Part shown: positions 13,938 to 27,559 of the stretch, one piece after another | How positions within the stretch are numbered: position 1 is the stretch's first letter | Layout: every line of letters begins with the position of its first letter | Source of the DNA: Chelonoidis abingdonii | Lineage: Eukaryota > Chordata > Testudines > Testudinidae | Reading direction: 5' to 3' | Assembly (NCBI RefSeq): GCF_003597395.2 | Contig: NC_133778.1 | Coordinates: 22,657,228-22,721,227, forward strand | DNA: 64,000 nucleotides | Notes under the pieces: generated by a model | What the model was told of the DNA's origin: nothing | The model's input: only the letters and a program-made list of their open reading frames with translations | Database searches by the model: none | Position numbers and translations under genes: made by a program

Positions 13938-16900
13938 CAGGTCATGAAAGGAAAAGAGGAAATAAAATAGCCCCCCAAGAATGTTACCAATTCACTAACT
14001 CTGCAAATTCATCTCTGCCCCCCGCCCAATAAACATTAAACCTCCAAGCTACCATCCTCTGGTGCCCCTACCACTAGCCCATTCCCACAGGGGACCACTC
14101 CCACAAGTGTGCGATGGCAGATGGAGTGGGGAGCTGGCTGGCCTGGAAAGCCATATCCCAGAGACCCACAACCCTCATATGTCCCTGATCACTCCATGCC
14201 CATCCTGCAGCCATGTACTTTTGACCTCTCCCTCCATCCCTCTGTACTCCCTAGTGCTGGGATTGGAATGAGGGAGGAGGGCTGGGGAATTAGCCACCTC
14301 CACCACTCATGCTTCCCCCACCCCGATCCCTGAAGCATTGAGGTAGGCAGGAATGGGGGAGGGGTGCTGTTTAGCACAAAGTGGGACAGATGGGAAGCCA
14401 GCTAACAGCTCATTCTGACCCCCTTTCCAATCCCTCTGCAGGGTGGAGGAGCTTGTGCAGGGCTTCCAACCATTGTCCTCTGTAGTTCTGGCTGGTGGGA
14501 GCCAAATATAAGCATTGTCAGTGCTGGGAGCTTGTCCAGGCCTCTGCAGACTGAGTTTCCAAACCTAAAACAACCCTGGGCAACAACCAAGAGCTGGCAA
14601 GTGATGACGATGGCCCGGAATTGCCACTGACCCTTTGCAGGCTCACCAGTCTGGAACACTAGAACAAAGTCTGTGAACTGACCTCCTCTTCATTAGATGC
14701 CATCTCCTGTTACTCTTTCTAGTGTTTGTGTGTTTATTAAAGCCTCATATACTGGCATCAAAAGATTACAAGAGAATGCCATTGTTCATTTGAAAAAAAG
14801 AGAAAAAACATCAAATTGCTGGCCCCTACGATTATGGAGAAAAGCTTGAAAACGTGAAACAAGTGTGAGTAACAGCTCAGAAAGCAGAAGGCAAATAGAA
14901 AGAATCCAAATTTATGATGGTTTTTTTTAAGTCATGATTTTTTAATCCTTGAGGTTAGCAATACTGTCCTTAACAATAACAAAGGACTTAGGAAACTTTG
15001 TGGTTTCTCACCAGGAGTTTTTCCTGAAGCCTTCCTTAGAAGGGAAGGAGTTTTGGGGGGTCATGGAGGGGACAGATGGTATGACACCCGCACCCAAACC
15101 CAGTGAACTATATGGACTTCAGTTCCCATCTCCAGGGATGTTTTCCAGCAGCCGGAAGCCCTGGCTCCACAAAAAGCACCACACTAAAACCAGGACTGCT
15201 CAAGAAGAGGCCATTGAGAGGGCTTGCAGCAGGAGCGAATGCTGATTTGGAATGCTGGAATTCATGGCATTGTCAGAGGAGCTTGTTGTGGGGTGATGCA
15301 GTTCCCAGATTTCATTTTTCCCACCTCTGGCACAACAATGCAGCCCTGGGGTCAAGGAGGGTGCTGTGGGGCCAACATTTTTCATCCAAGGTCCCTAAAG
15401 ATAGGCACTTATTTCTGTATCATACTGTATTGCTAATCTACAAAGCAGCACCCAAGAGCTCTGAAAAAGTGAGTTGTCTATAGCTTCCCTTCAGAAAAAG
15501 ACTGCACCTTGTGCCAAATGAAGAAAAATCTCCATGTGTTACAACTGAAATACCAGTCAGTTCTGTTCAGATGAAGCACACTACTTCCAGCCTATTCGCA
15601 CGTATTCATCAACATTCACTTCAGGAAAGGTCCACTTTTAATTTAGGAAATATTTTACTATTGCTCAGTTCCCTGTAGATTCCTAACTTGAATTTTGTTA
15701 AACCTTACCACAAATACACAGCACTAGCTGCAGAATAGGCATTCCAATAATTGGACAGTTTTAAAAAATTCCTATCAAAAAGAAGGGTTTCCCCCCTTCA
15801 TATGTCTCCTGTTTGAGAGCACACAATCTAAGGGCTTGATCCAGAGCCCATTTAAATCAATTGAAAGACTCATGTTGATGTCAATGGACTTTGGATCAGA
15901 CTTGACAGAATAGTTGGTTTTATCTTATTAAACACATGCAAGTTATTTTTAAGCCCTCTCTATTTTAAATGTTGTCATTCCCAAATGTTTTTGTTTAACT
16001 TGGAGCAGGAAAAAAAACGTGCAGAGAAAGGGAAACTATTCTATCATAAGCAGCTTATATGGCAACTAACAATATATAACAAGAATTTAAAAAAAAAACC
16101 CTAACTTTTTCACATTTTAGCAAACTTTTCAATTAGGATTTCTTCCTGGCTATTTTAAATATGTCTAAAGTAATGGTTTTCTGTAATTTGTACTTTTCCT
16201 TTGGAAACATACCATGCTATTGTCAGCTTTAAAAAAGAAGCAATTTTCTGACTTTTGAGATTGAGCAGGTCAGGAAAAAATTACTACTGTGGAAACCCTA
16301 TAATTAAACAGAAAAATGCAGCTGCACTTATGAGAAACTAAAATTAAGTTTATTCTATTAATACTTGATTCTGGAATGGTTTTTGGTATTTTCAGGCAGA
16401 TGCTTCATTTAAAGCCACACCTCACCTGCAGCACGTTACCAGCTGCATAACTATTTTCCAAAGCAACAACACATATGCATGATGTGGTGCATAAAAATAT
16501 ATTTTTCTAATTGCTTCTGTCCAAAAATTAGATTCACTGCTGCAGGATATTTGTTTACATATATACCTCTCTCTTTTTTTGTCCTCGTAATGGTATTTTC
16601 ACTTCTTTTCCGTACATTTTTTAAAGAAAAAAATTTGAACAGGAATAAGATTGAAAAAGAAATAAATGTCACTCTAGCAATATTTATAATAAGTGAACGG
16701 GAATAAAGTATTGTCATATACTTTTGAACAAAATTAGACTGTACATCTGAATCAAATGAAGATTGTTTTCTAGCATTCAACAAAACTTGACATGTTGACA
16801 AAATTCTATATCATACTACAACCTAAAAATGTTCAGGATGTGTATAAAACAATCATCTAAATCTGTTTGCATGTTTGCAGATTAACAGAAACAGATTTTG

Positions 16901-19214
16901 AACAAAATCCCATGTGAAAGATCTAAGGAATATTTTCTTGCTCCCCAAATTAGATTAAATTAAAAATCTAAAATATTTAGAATGAACAAAAGTATCATAA
17001 ACAGAATGGATCCACTTTGAACAATTTGTAAAGCCATAATATTGACTAGTCATTTTAATGAGGTATTTTCCAAAAATGGAGATGTCTCCTAGAAAAGACA
17101 TGCCTAAAAATTTATATAAGATGTATCTAAAATTATAAAGAATCGAAGGGGATCAAAACATTTTTAAAATGCAATATTTATCTTATTTTAATAACAGTAG
17201 TAATTCACTGTCTTATTTTTAAAATTGCAGCTGGATAATGGGAATTCAGGACTTTAGCTCTTTAAGGCTTTCACAGTTTTGAAGAGGAAATAATGCAATA
17301 TTCCACAACTTCTTCTACTGCATGACATCACAGAAATTATTTAATACAAATAAACCTTAATATGTTGCACAGTAATTTGCAAATTTATATTTTTCCTAAA
17401 ATTTCACAAATTCCTAAAGCAGCTTTTTTTTAAAAAAAATAGGAACTGGATTTTTGGATCCTCTTTTAGGGGACGGTTTTAGCTTCTTATCTATTATGGA
17501 GAAAGTAAGCAAGCACACACATTATATAAATATGTATATGCATTATGTGTTATACAGAAAGAAACTGAATCCTGGCTTTAAGTGCAAACTCAACTCAACC
17601 TTAATTAATTGTTTGTGCATGTATCTGTATAGATATAGATATCTATTGTTTGCAGATGTGTATATAATATATCCACACACAATATGATGAGGTTCATGCA
17701 GAAACATTGTATACAAAACGAGGAAGGGGTTTTTCTTTCAGAAATGAATCGTGAGCTAGGATACAGTTGGAGAGAAAGACCACTGAAATTATATCGTCGT
17801 GTGCACATCTTGACTGATAAGACAAGTGAGCTAAAAACTCTTAGCATAATTATATCAAAATCACGTATATATCTTGCTTTCTCTTCTACTTCTTTGGTCA
17901 GTGGAATACTTGTTTTTTGCTGCATGCTGTGGTGCTAGAATTCTATTTTCCAGTTACATTTGTGACATGGAGAAAAGGAAAACTGATCCATGAAGTTCCT
18001 ATTTGCATAAAATGCTGAAACATCTGTCACAAGCTCCTTGTTGGGGGAGTTAGGCATCAGGAGATCTTGTAGTCGATCACCTGCTCTTAATAATATTAGA
18101 TTCTGTTGCTATCAATAGGAACCTATAGTGAGTGTCTGGGGAGGGCCAGGGATACATTTGCTCAAAGAAGGAATATTTACTATGATTAATTTTAAATGGG
18201 AGATTACTTACCTTGCACTGCCATCCACACACACACAAAAAAATCAATTGTACCCCTCGATCAGCAAATGCACTATTCTGTCTGATGCCACTTTCTTTGT
18301 AGATATGGTTCTTATAAAGATAATAATGATCAGGCTTCCAGTAGACAACAGCATTTGCTAAACTTCAGTTAATGAATAATCTGCGGCACTGAAGCTAACG
18401 TTAAGAAACATGCCTCTGCATTGCTAGATCAAGTTTTAATTTCAATTGCGGTTCAAAGCAAAACGGTAAGAATGGTTTATCTGTGTTTGGAATCAGGAAA
18501 ACTTTTGTTCTGTTTTTGTATATATTACATATGTCTATAATCATCAGTATCACACAGAGCAGCAATCATTTATAGAGAGAGAATATAAACTCAGTGAAAT
18601 GTCACTTCAAAACCAGAATATTTTGAAACCAGAATAACTATGTTAGCTTAAGTAAGTGCTACGTTCAGAACCACTAAGTAATACACAAGATTCATATTTC
18701 TGCATGATACTTTGCTCCTTATGTATATACTACTTTTTTAATGACCTAACTTTATATGATTTTTAAAATGTAGCGCATGGGCTGAATTCTGTTCTTATTC
18801 GCACCACTATAAATCAGAAGTAATTCCTCAGAAATCAAGCCAATCTATCAAGCTCCAGGATGTATTTCTAACAAGGCTCTCATCTAATCTATACTATGTA
18901 ATGAAATTATATGAGTGTATGCCCAATGTCAGTGAAAGGAGAATCCGGATCTATATATTTAATTGTCATCTAATTATGTCACAGATATCTTTGAGATGAC
19001 CAGCTTGGCAAGATCCTTCCTACCACCAGCATCTGCAAGAGTCCAGGTTTAAGATCATTAATATCTCATTTAGTATCGCTCTGAAATGTACACTGTGCTG
19101 ACAGCTAACCTGTGGAACCATGCATGCTTATCTGTTACTTTCCCCATCCCATCTCCACTCCCTCCATTTGTTGATTTCACACACTTGGGGTGCCTGCCAT
19201 AATTCAGGTAATGT

Positions 19215-19300
19215 CTTACTGTGTGTTTGTATAGTGTCTGGATGAGACCCCAATCCAGTTAGGGCCTCTGGGTGGTTCTGTGGCACAAACACAAAACAAT
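19215..19300 (+). repeat. SINE tail fragment
   Basis: TGTGTGTTTGTATAGTGTCT, then GATGAGACCCCAATCCAGTT and AGGGCCTCTGGGTGG, the 3' part of the widespread amniote SINE family whose consensus I recall as containing GTACAGCGCCTAGCAC. The 5' half is missing or too diverged. Confidence 0.65.
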
Positions 19301-20970
19301 AAGAGTAACAGAGCCTCTCAAGAAAGTAAAGTTGTATAAAAAGTTTCTCTGGCACTGGTTCATCAGCAAGCAGTAATCAGCTAAGATACTACTTTGTAAT
19401 TTTTCTGTTTCATAAATAATATAGGCGTTTACTAACAGGAAGTTTGTGGGACACAGAAGTAAACAGTCTAGTGATCCATCTGTTATTATGGAATCCAAGA
19501 AAGCTGAATCAGGATCTTTACAAGAGGACTATTTTAGCTGTTTATGAAAACAAAGATGTTTGGGAAATGAGTATTTAAATCATTATTAAAAAAAAAATAA
19601 AAGAGTCCTTTATTTCCTTGACTTGATCAGACCATTGTCTGTGATTTTATTGAGTGTTTCAGTGGCTATAGAGGGTTTGTAATTAAAGCAAACACAAAAG
19701 GCAGCGCAGTTTTCGCAAATATTAAATGTTCAGGTGACGATCAAAAAGAGACTCTTCCTTCCCAAACATTAGCACTGTAAACAACTGCTCCTAAATAAAA
19801 AAAACCCCACATCTGTTAACATATTTGTCAGAGATTTAATGTTTATCAGGGAGTTGAAGGTGAGGGTTTTTTTGAAAGAAAGAGCATGATGGGGAGAGGT
19901 TATACTGACAGTGCTTCTGTGCCAAAGATAGAATAGACTCAGGGGAGGTTGAAAAACAAATATCTTTTCCAGGGACAGACAGTTGTATTGGCATTCTTCT
20001 CAAATGCCTTTCTTTCACCCTTGCTACATTGCTTAGAACAGAAGGCTAGAAAGAGAATGGAAGCCTGTGTGTAAATTAGTCACCATTATTACAAAAACAA
20101 GATTTCTTTTGGGGAGGGAGAACAATTCAATTTCACATCAAAGATTACTTCTCTGTAGCAGTAAAGGTGCATATACAGGACAGAAAATTATTCAAAGAAG
20201 TTAACTTTTCAATATCCAAGTATGTATTTGTATCCTTCATCGAGGAGAAATCGTTGTGTCAAACATTCTAATAAGAAAATGCAGTTCTGTTATTTTTCAG
20301 CCTGTTCTAAGTATTGTTAAAACCTACACAACACTTGGTTCGGGAAAACTCTATGATTTTATTGAAATACGCTAGCAAAACCAGATCAAATAGAAAAATA
20401 GCCTGTGATTAAAAAAAGATTAGATCACTTTTAATAGGATATAATAGCTAACTGCTGTACGGTGAACAGAACCGTAGCCTGTAATGTAAAGAACTCCTGC
20501 TATAACAATAATGCATAGATCTGATACTCTTTTTCTTTCCATTTCGCCGTCCTGCTTAAAGTCTTTACAATAACAGCATCCACCCAGATAGGTTTTGAAT
20601 AAATTTTGAAGAGCAGAAAAATACTCATGTGGGGACTGATACCAAGACACTTATGCACACGAGTAGCTTTGGCTTCTGTGAATCTATTCCTATGAGTAAG
20701 GTGACTCCATTTATACCTGCAGGGAGTAGGTGCAATGTTATTGCAGTTCAACCTTCTCCCCAATGTTTGTGCTAGAACTTTGAATTTTTGTCCCCTGACC
20801 CTTACAAGAGCGCCATCTTCTGGCTGTCCATATTAACAACATCCCTGCATTTAACTGAAATCTTTGTTTTACCAACGTAAAAGTGAAAAACAAATTCAAA
20901 TGTGCTCGTACTGAAAAATCAATAAAAAATTCAATAATAGACTAATAAGCCCAAAATCAGGAAAACATCC

Positions 20971-21020
20971 CCATTCAGGATAGCACTTAAGCACACGTTT
21001 GAGTGCTTTGCTGAACCAGG
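20971..21020. repeat. Short palindromic repeat
   Basis: CAGGATAGCACTTAAGCAC is followed by an imperfect reverse complement (GAGTGCTTTGCTGAACC), forming a foldback of about 45 bases. Another member of the small MITE family typical of this window. Confidence 0.5.
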
Positions 21021-24000
21021 ACCCTTGGTCGAACTGTTGCAAGGTTTTTTCTGCAGCCACAGGACTATCATGCAATGACTTGAATGTAGTTATGACAATG
21101 CTCAGAGAGTATAAAATTGCTCATCCTTCACCGTCTCGCATACTACAAAAAATTACTGTGGAAAACAACAAGAAAGTTCTCTACTTTGTGCAACTTTCTG
21201 TGAGAAAATGAGTAAACAATGGGCTTGCATCTACCCAGAACATTACCTTTAGCAGGACCATAAATGAGCGCCAGTATTTAAACATTAAAAACATGAAGCT
21301 TAAAGTAATGTAATACCAGTATCTCAGGTTTACATGTCTCAGTTTTCCATTTGTGCAAACTGTTCTCATTAGAAAGGAAATACACTTTAATGCCATGGAA
21401 AGCTGAATGTTATACATTGTTGTGCAAAGCGTGGAAGCCATGGCAATAAAACACAAGCAACAGGACTGTGGCAAATTAAATAATCTTTAAAGTCATATAC
21501 AGATGGGATCCTCATTATCTTTCTATTCCTGATATCTCAGCTGTGGAGATCTTCCACCTATTACTCCCCTGGCTTAGCTGGGCTGCTGGCTTGGCATTTT
21601 CAAGCAGGGGCTGTTGTATCTAGTACTTTCCCTCCTCCTAGGTCCAGCAAAGCTGGAGTCTGTTGATCTTCCTGGCACACTAAAAGGCCTATCTGGTAGG
21701 GAAAGGGAAAATGGTCATGAGAATGGAGGAGGATTCATAAATCCTGGCTTGTAGATGGAGTGAAAAATCCAGGTCTGTAACTGGTTTCTATTCTGATGTG
21801 TTTGGTTCTTAATGTACATGCACATGGGGCAAAAGACTCCCTGCATGTTTTAAGAATAGAAACATTTTGCAGAAATCAACAGACTATATTGCATCAAGAC
21901 TTGGTGGGTTTAATCAAAGCCAGGGCATGTGCCAAAATAATAATCGTACGGAGGAACCCTCACACATCCCCACCTGCATGTTCCTCACTACAGCCTGCCA
22001 TTGTGCCACCAACCCTGCTAGCAAAGTTTGGCTATCGAGATTGATGATACCAGAGTGATGATTCCCATCATTTGCAAGGAGGCTGGAACAGTTGCATGGT
22101 AGGTCACAAGTCCATGAATCACTAAAAAGAATTTAGTCATTTCTACCTCAATCCATTTTTAAAAGCCAAACAAGTTTGCTACAGGCACATCCTTAGAATC
22201 AACGTGCAGTACTTCGCAAAGAGATTTGGTGCTCTCTGGTGGCTATCAGCGTTATTACCGATCTTTGTTGGGCTTTATCCCATAACATACCTCTCACAAA
22301 AAATTCCTTCAAACAGAAAAAGCTACCGAGAAACACATCAATCAGTCGTCTAGAAATGCCTGCCCCTGCTTTTAAAATATTAGAAAAAACACAACTATTT
22401 TAAATTTACACATGGAGAGTTGAAAGATCTATATAACAGCCCATACTCCAGCTTCATCTTCTTTCTAAAGCAACATAGGACAGCGGATGACCCTTTCCTT
22501 AAGTTTCTATTTTTGGGAGATACTTCTTCAGAAGGCATTATACTAACCAAAGGATGACATGTGTTTTTATTATTATATCCTATGATAATTTGTCAATCTT
22601 TGACATATTATCATAGAGAGAGAGAAAAACACACAGACACTAAAAGATTTGCTACAAAAAGTGACAATAAGATCTAACATATGAGCCTTTGTGGTTTTCC
22701 TAATTTCTTCATAAATGAAATGAAGAATATATATGACCATTCTTAAGAACACACCACAGTAACACAATATAATATTACATTATGTAAGGACTTCCAAACC
22801 TATACATTTTTATAGGACAACAGTATGTTAGTGACCAGATGTTAATAAGATTTAGACATTCAATATTATTTCTTCAAGCAATAGTGGCAGTTTACCAAAA
22901 ACCTATGCAATACTTTTAAAAGCTCAGAATCTTCTACATAAATGATACATAGACAAAGGGGCTTTGACTAATCCATCTCCTGCTAATCTGCACTCATCAT
23001 TTAAGAGAAAAGTCTGGAAAAATACTTCTGAATCATTTATATGTGCTAACTATCTGAATATGTAACATCAGCTATTCCACAGAACCAACTCTCCCCACAT
23101 AGATTAGAGAAAATGGTCCAAATGGCACTGCAACTCTTCTGTTGGCTGTTTCAGGCATAAGTGCTGGGATTGTAACCTTTATACAAATAGTCTAAGGAAA
23201 GATCCTAATGCAAATCAGTGTGGTTAGGCATTTCCCCCTGACTATCTGCATTCATAGCCCTGCTGGGTGCTGCAAGCAATGTCTCCACTAGAAAAACTGA
23301 GCCCTTCCTTTGCTTCATTTTGATAGCTGTGAGACTTGGGATTGCTGCCAAAACGTCTGATTTTGTGAGTACCTGGTTCAAAGACGTAGGGGACAACCTT
23401 GAAGTGGAGAAAGGAATTAGAAATAGTCACTTCATCTTAATCCCTAAACAGCATTTGCTTCTTTTGCCAAGTCTAATGCATATGCCTGTAAACCAGAAAG
23501 TCTTTGATCCATATTCATGTGTGGTGTTTTTATCTGTGTGGGGATTGTTCTTGTAGTGTAGGCCATTATCTTTGCATTTTGGGGTGGAAGGGTCTGTTTC
23601 AATTTCCTATTTACTGTATTTATTTTCATACTTAACTGGGTTCACTACCCCCTCAAAAACCCAGTCAGTTTCCAGTCTCTGTTGGTAAGGAAAACAGCAA
23701 AAACCAAACCAACATAAAGTCTCCATGTGACAGAGAGTGAGTGAGCACACAGCATGAAATTTGTGAAATTCGTGTACTGCTCACAGCCTGGCCCATCCTT
23801 CAGAAAGGCAAGGAGTTAACTTGCATTTAAAGCTGCAGTTCACAGACAGGAAAATAACACCTCCTTTATATTTATACCCCCGGAAGGGAGAATTGAGGCA
23901 ATGCAGCAGACTCCCATTGGAACCCGTTAGAGACGTCTCTGCCCTGAATTTCAGATGAGTTATGGGGCCTGAGCCCTTAACTCTGCCATATAGTTTATTG

Positions 24001-24059
24001 CTCATGAAATGTTGGTCAGCCCCATACTCAGTGAGGCTGAGTTTTTTGTACATTCTCAT

Positions 24060-25790
24060 TAGTTGATTCTGGCATAGTTACCATCCTCTGTTCATGTCAA
24101 CCAAAAATCATGCAAAAGGAGGAAGAAATGTGTTTGGTGAATTTGAAACTTGAGAGACTAATAAAATATTATAAAAAAACTGATCAAACAATAATATTAA
24201 ATAGGCTGGGAAATGCAGCATTTCTCTCCTTGCTAAGAATCACACCAGTGAGAAGGAAATATCATTAAGACCAACTGGTATCGTCAAGGGGACAAGGGCT
24301 AGATACATACAGTGAATGCAATTCAGTTCAGCAAAAACCCACCAAAAATCTAGAAATCAGCCGAACTGATAGAGTTCTAAGAAAGTCACTCACCATGAGT
24401 GACATAAGATCTCCCAGATCCTCCCAACCTGGATCCTATGGTCTCACCAAGTTTTTCTATCTAAGGATGACGAGTGTTAGTAGTAAGCATAAAACTGGAT
24501 CCTATGGTCTCACCAAGTTTTTCTATCTAAGGATGACGAGTGTTAGTAGTAAGCATAAAACTCTCACTGCATGGGAACCTGCTCTAACTGTTTTCCAGGG
24601 TATAGCACATCCTACTGTTCAGGGAGCCAGGCTGAGGGAAATCAAGGGACCATTGACTTTCTTTTTACGTGCAAGGAATGACCTAGGTTTGATCCTGCAA
24701 GGTTCTGAATGTCCTTTATGCTCAGTGACATTAGATACTGCCAGACGTGTTTTGCACTGAACAGAGAGTGACTGGTTTTGAAACCTGAGAAGTTCTAACC
24801 ATGGATTCACTCATGGATAAAGACGAAACCATGATAAAATAAATTGTTCTAATGCTGGTAACGTTAGAAGTGGAAGAGACAATATGACGGCGTGTGTCCT
24901 GATCAGTGATATCCACCTCATGACTTCACCTTGGGCCCAGTCAGAACCAGAGCCTTCTAGGTCCCTGAAATTTGCTTTGGACCCACCTCTAGTAATAAGA
25001 ATATCTCCATGAGCTTTAATCAAATCAACAATGCAATTTGGGCAGAGGAACTATGTATCCATAGGGTGGTGGAACAAATTTCAGGCCCCTTCCCCAGTGA
25101 GCAGGGAGAAAACGGGGCAGCAGTCAGGACTTTATACAAGGCAACAAGCCAAGCTATGATCCATCCACCCACCTCCCCAAAAGAGGGAGTTTGGGCCACA
25201 GAATACTCCCGATTGTGCACTAAGTGACAATGCATTTACCAATCCCAAAAGTCCTTCATCCAAATAAAGCAGAACTGGCACAGACTTCGCCTCCATATCT
25301 CATAAATCCCCTCTGTGAGCTTCCCATATCCAGCAGCTCTGCCCAATCAAACTGCGCTGGCTCTCATTGTCTGCCAAGCATCATAAATCCAAAGAGCTGA
25401 GAGCAGACAGAATTTGATCTCTACTGCAGACTTCAACCATTTCTCCATGATGTGTGGGGCAAAATTCCTAATCCTGTAGTGACTCAGTTCACGGATTTTT
25501 AACTGTGTCTGAGGAAATTCTCGTCCTTCAAATCCCTCCTCCAGACGTGTTTCCTCTAGTAATGATTTTCCACACCATCCTCCCCTAGTCTCATCTCCCC
25601 TGACAGGGCCCCTTCAGATGATTAACAGAACGCATTACTGATCAAAATGTTAAAAGCTTGACTATCTACAACTATAAACACATGCAATTCACAATGCTGT
25701 ACTCACACAGAGGACTGTCACTCTTCTGAACCCTCACTATTTCTCAGGTAGTCTGACACCTCCCCCTGATAGCTGAAAAGAGAGACTCAG
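24060..25790. repeat. Segmental duplication, copy A
   Basis: Shares landmarks in the same order and spacing with 27560-29130: AAATCATG, TAGGCTGG followed by TTGCTAAGA, a GATCCTGCAAGGTTCT MITE, an AGTGACTG(G/A)TT block, then a 300-base block with CCTCCTCCAGA, TTTCCACACC, TGTACTCACAC and CACCTC. Similarity is old and gapped. This copy alone carries the 66-bp tandem duplication. No gene is recognised in it. Confidence 0.6.
24431..24562 (+). repeat. Perfect 66-bp tandem duplication
   Basis: 24431-24496 and 24497-24562 are identical, each starting GGATCCTATGGTCTCACC and ending AAGCATAAAACT. The unit is a multiple of three, so an open frame runs through both, but the peptide has no recognised features and I regard it as non-coding. 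Confidence 0.95.
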
Positions 25791-25889
25791 ACGATGTATA
25801 AACTGCACACCACTAGCGCTGACATGACACTTAGCTACACACCACAATGAAAACCAGGCTTGCGTCTACACTGCAGTGTGTAACTACAT

Positions 25890-26070
25890 GCATCAGTGAA
25901 AGGCTCTGGCAGGCAGGAAGCAGTGTAGAAAGGCTCTGGCATGTCCCCCTCCCAGAGCCTTTCCCCACTGCCTGCCCCCTGCCAGAGTCTTTCCCTGCAG
26001 GAGAAAGGCTCCAGAGCAGCTCCCTGCAATGGGGAAAGACTCCTGCAGCAGGGAAGCAGGGGGACACTAC
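25890..26070. repeat. Cluster of inverted AAAGGCTCTGG motifs
   Basis: AAAGGCTCTGGCA occurs twice on the plus strand (near 25899 and 25929), then its reverse complement (CCAGAGCCTTTCC near 25953, CCAGAGTCTTTCC near 25982), then plus-strand forms again (AAAGGCTCCAG near 26004, AAAGACTCC near 26035). The stretch can form several alternative hairpins. It may be an internal part of a DNA transposon I cannot name. Confidence 0.6.
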
Positions 26071-27559
26071 ACTAGCAACATAGCGGGGAAGGCACTGCTT
26101 GGGTGTATAGAGAGCCGTGTAGGGTACATATCCTAAGTTTCTGGCATGTCTTGTACTTCATTCACTTAAGCACCTTCTACCCTGCTATTTACACCTGTGC
26201 TGTGGAGCATGCAGTGAAAGTACTTGACACACAGTCATAAGGAATGTGCAGCATAGACACCCTAATTGATAATAAGTGATCATGCCTTAATCAAGGCATG
26301 GAAGGTCCAGCATTCTGGCTGAACTCCATTGGAGTCGGTGGCATTTACACCAGGGATGAATTTAGCCCTGAGACACTGTTCTCTGAGAGGCACCATATGT
26401 GCCCCTCCTCTTTTTGATAAGGCACCACTGAGCAGATGCATTCTCTGACCCTCCTCCTGTTGCTGTTACTTTTTGAGAGACCCAGCCTAAGGCAGGACAG
26501 TTTGGAGTCTTTATTTACCACCTGCTGTTAGATTTTTTGAGTCTAGAGGATTTCACATAAACAGCAAATGGAGGTAAATTCAGAGCTGCAGCATGAAAAA
26601 AAAATCAAACAAAATATATAACAAAAATTCTGACAACTTAAAATTCCAGCCAAAAAAGGACTTAGGGAATCTCTACAAACCATCACTGAGGAGCTGTGTC
26701 TACAAGAGATCACACAAGGGAAAGGTTGATTAGGACCCATGAAACCTTCACAATTGCACAACGGTTCAGATCTTTTTGTGTGTGAGGAAAAATTACAGCA
26801 ACAGGACCTTTGGGCTCTCTTCCCCCCAAACTCCCTTCCCCCCAAACTTCCCTACACACCAAACTCTGGGTATAATGAGGCCCAAAGCTGCAGGTTTTCA
26901 GCTTTTCTCATCCCCTCAGGAGAGACGCCCTTCTCTCCCTGAGCTGGGGGAGAGTGAAAAATGAACATACTTCTCACCCATAAAACAAAATGAAATTGCC
27001 TCCTTCTTCAAGGAGGCTAAAGGGGGGTAAGTCAGGATCTGGCCTCATGAGTTTATTTCCACACATTAAGAAATCAGATGTAAAACTCCACTTGGCTACA
27101 CAGTTGCAGTTCAGCCAGAGGGGTCAGGGAAACCAGCAGCTTATCTCTAAAACATGAGCTTGAAAACACTGGCTGAGTTATTCCAGCATGGAGCAAGCCC
27201 ACGGGCCCTAGATGAGAGAGCCCCAAACATCAGCTAAAGTCAGCTAATTCCACGTATCCTAAGGTATAAACTGTCATGGTCCTTGGAGCCACTCATCTGA
27301 TAGCGGTTAAGAAGCCAGACCCTGGGAAGGAATCCCATGTTTAGGGCCAAATACATCACTAATTGGTGACAAGCTCAGTTCCAACTTGTTGTGCGGACAG
27401 GACCTTAGAAAGTGCTGCATCTCTGCCCAGAATTTCAACTGACTGCGCTCTGGGGACTGGGATCATATCTCTCCCCTAAAGCTTGTTCATTATATGTGCA
27501 CTGATCACACACACACACACCCTTGCCCCTTTACACACACATACAATGTCACAGTTATT
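26071..27559. other. Non-coding spacer, no gene seen
   Basis: Contains a weak palindromic MITE copy near 26290-26365 and (CA)n runs near 27506-27545. No exon was recognised. Confidence 0.5.

Larger units (their letters stand above)
13938..24059. other. Non-coding DNA, strongly AT-rich at 15.6-18 kb, no gene seen
   Basis: No recognisable exon on either strand. Includes a SINE tail (19215-19300), a short palindrome (20971-21020) and a weak MITE copy near 18780-18840. Confidence 0.55.

Noticed and set aside
24395..24760. 121-codon open frame containing a repeated 22-residue unit
   Set aside because: The repeat reflects the 66-bp DNA duplication. The peptide has no recognisable features and the paralogous block at 28 kb does not keep the frame.
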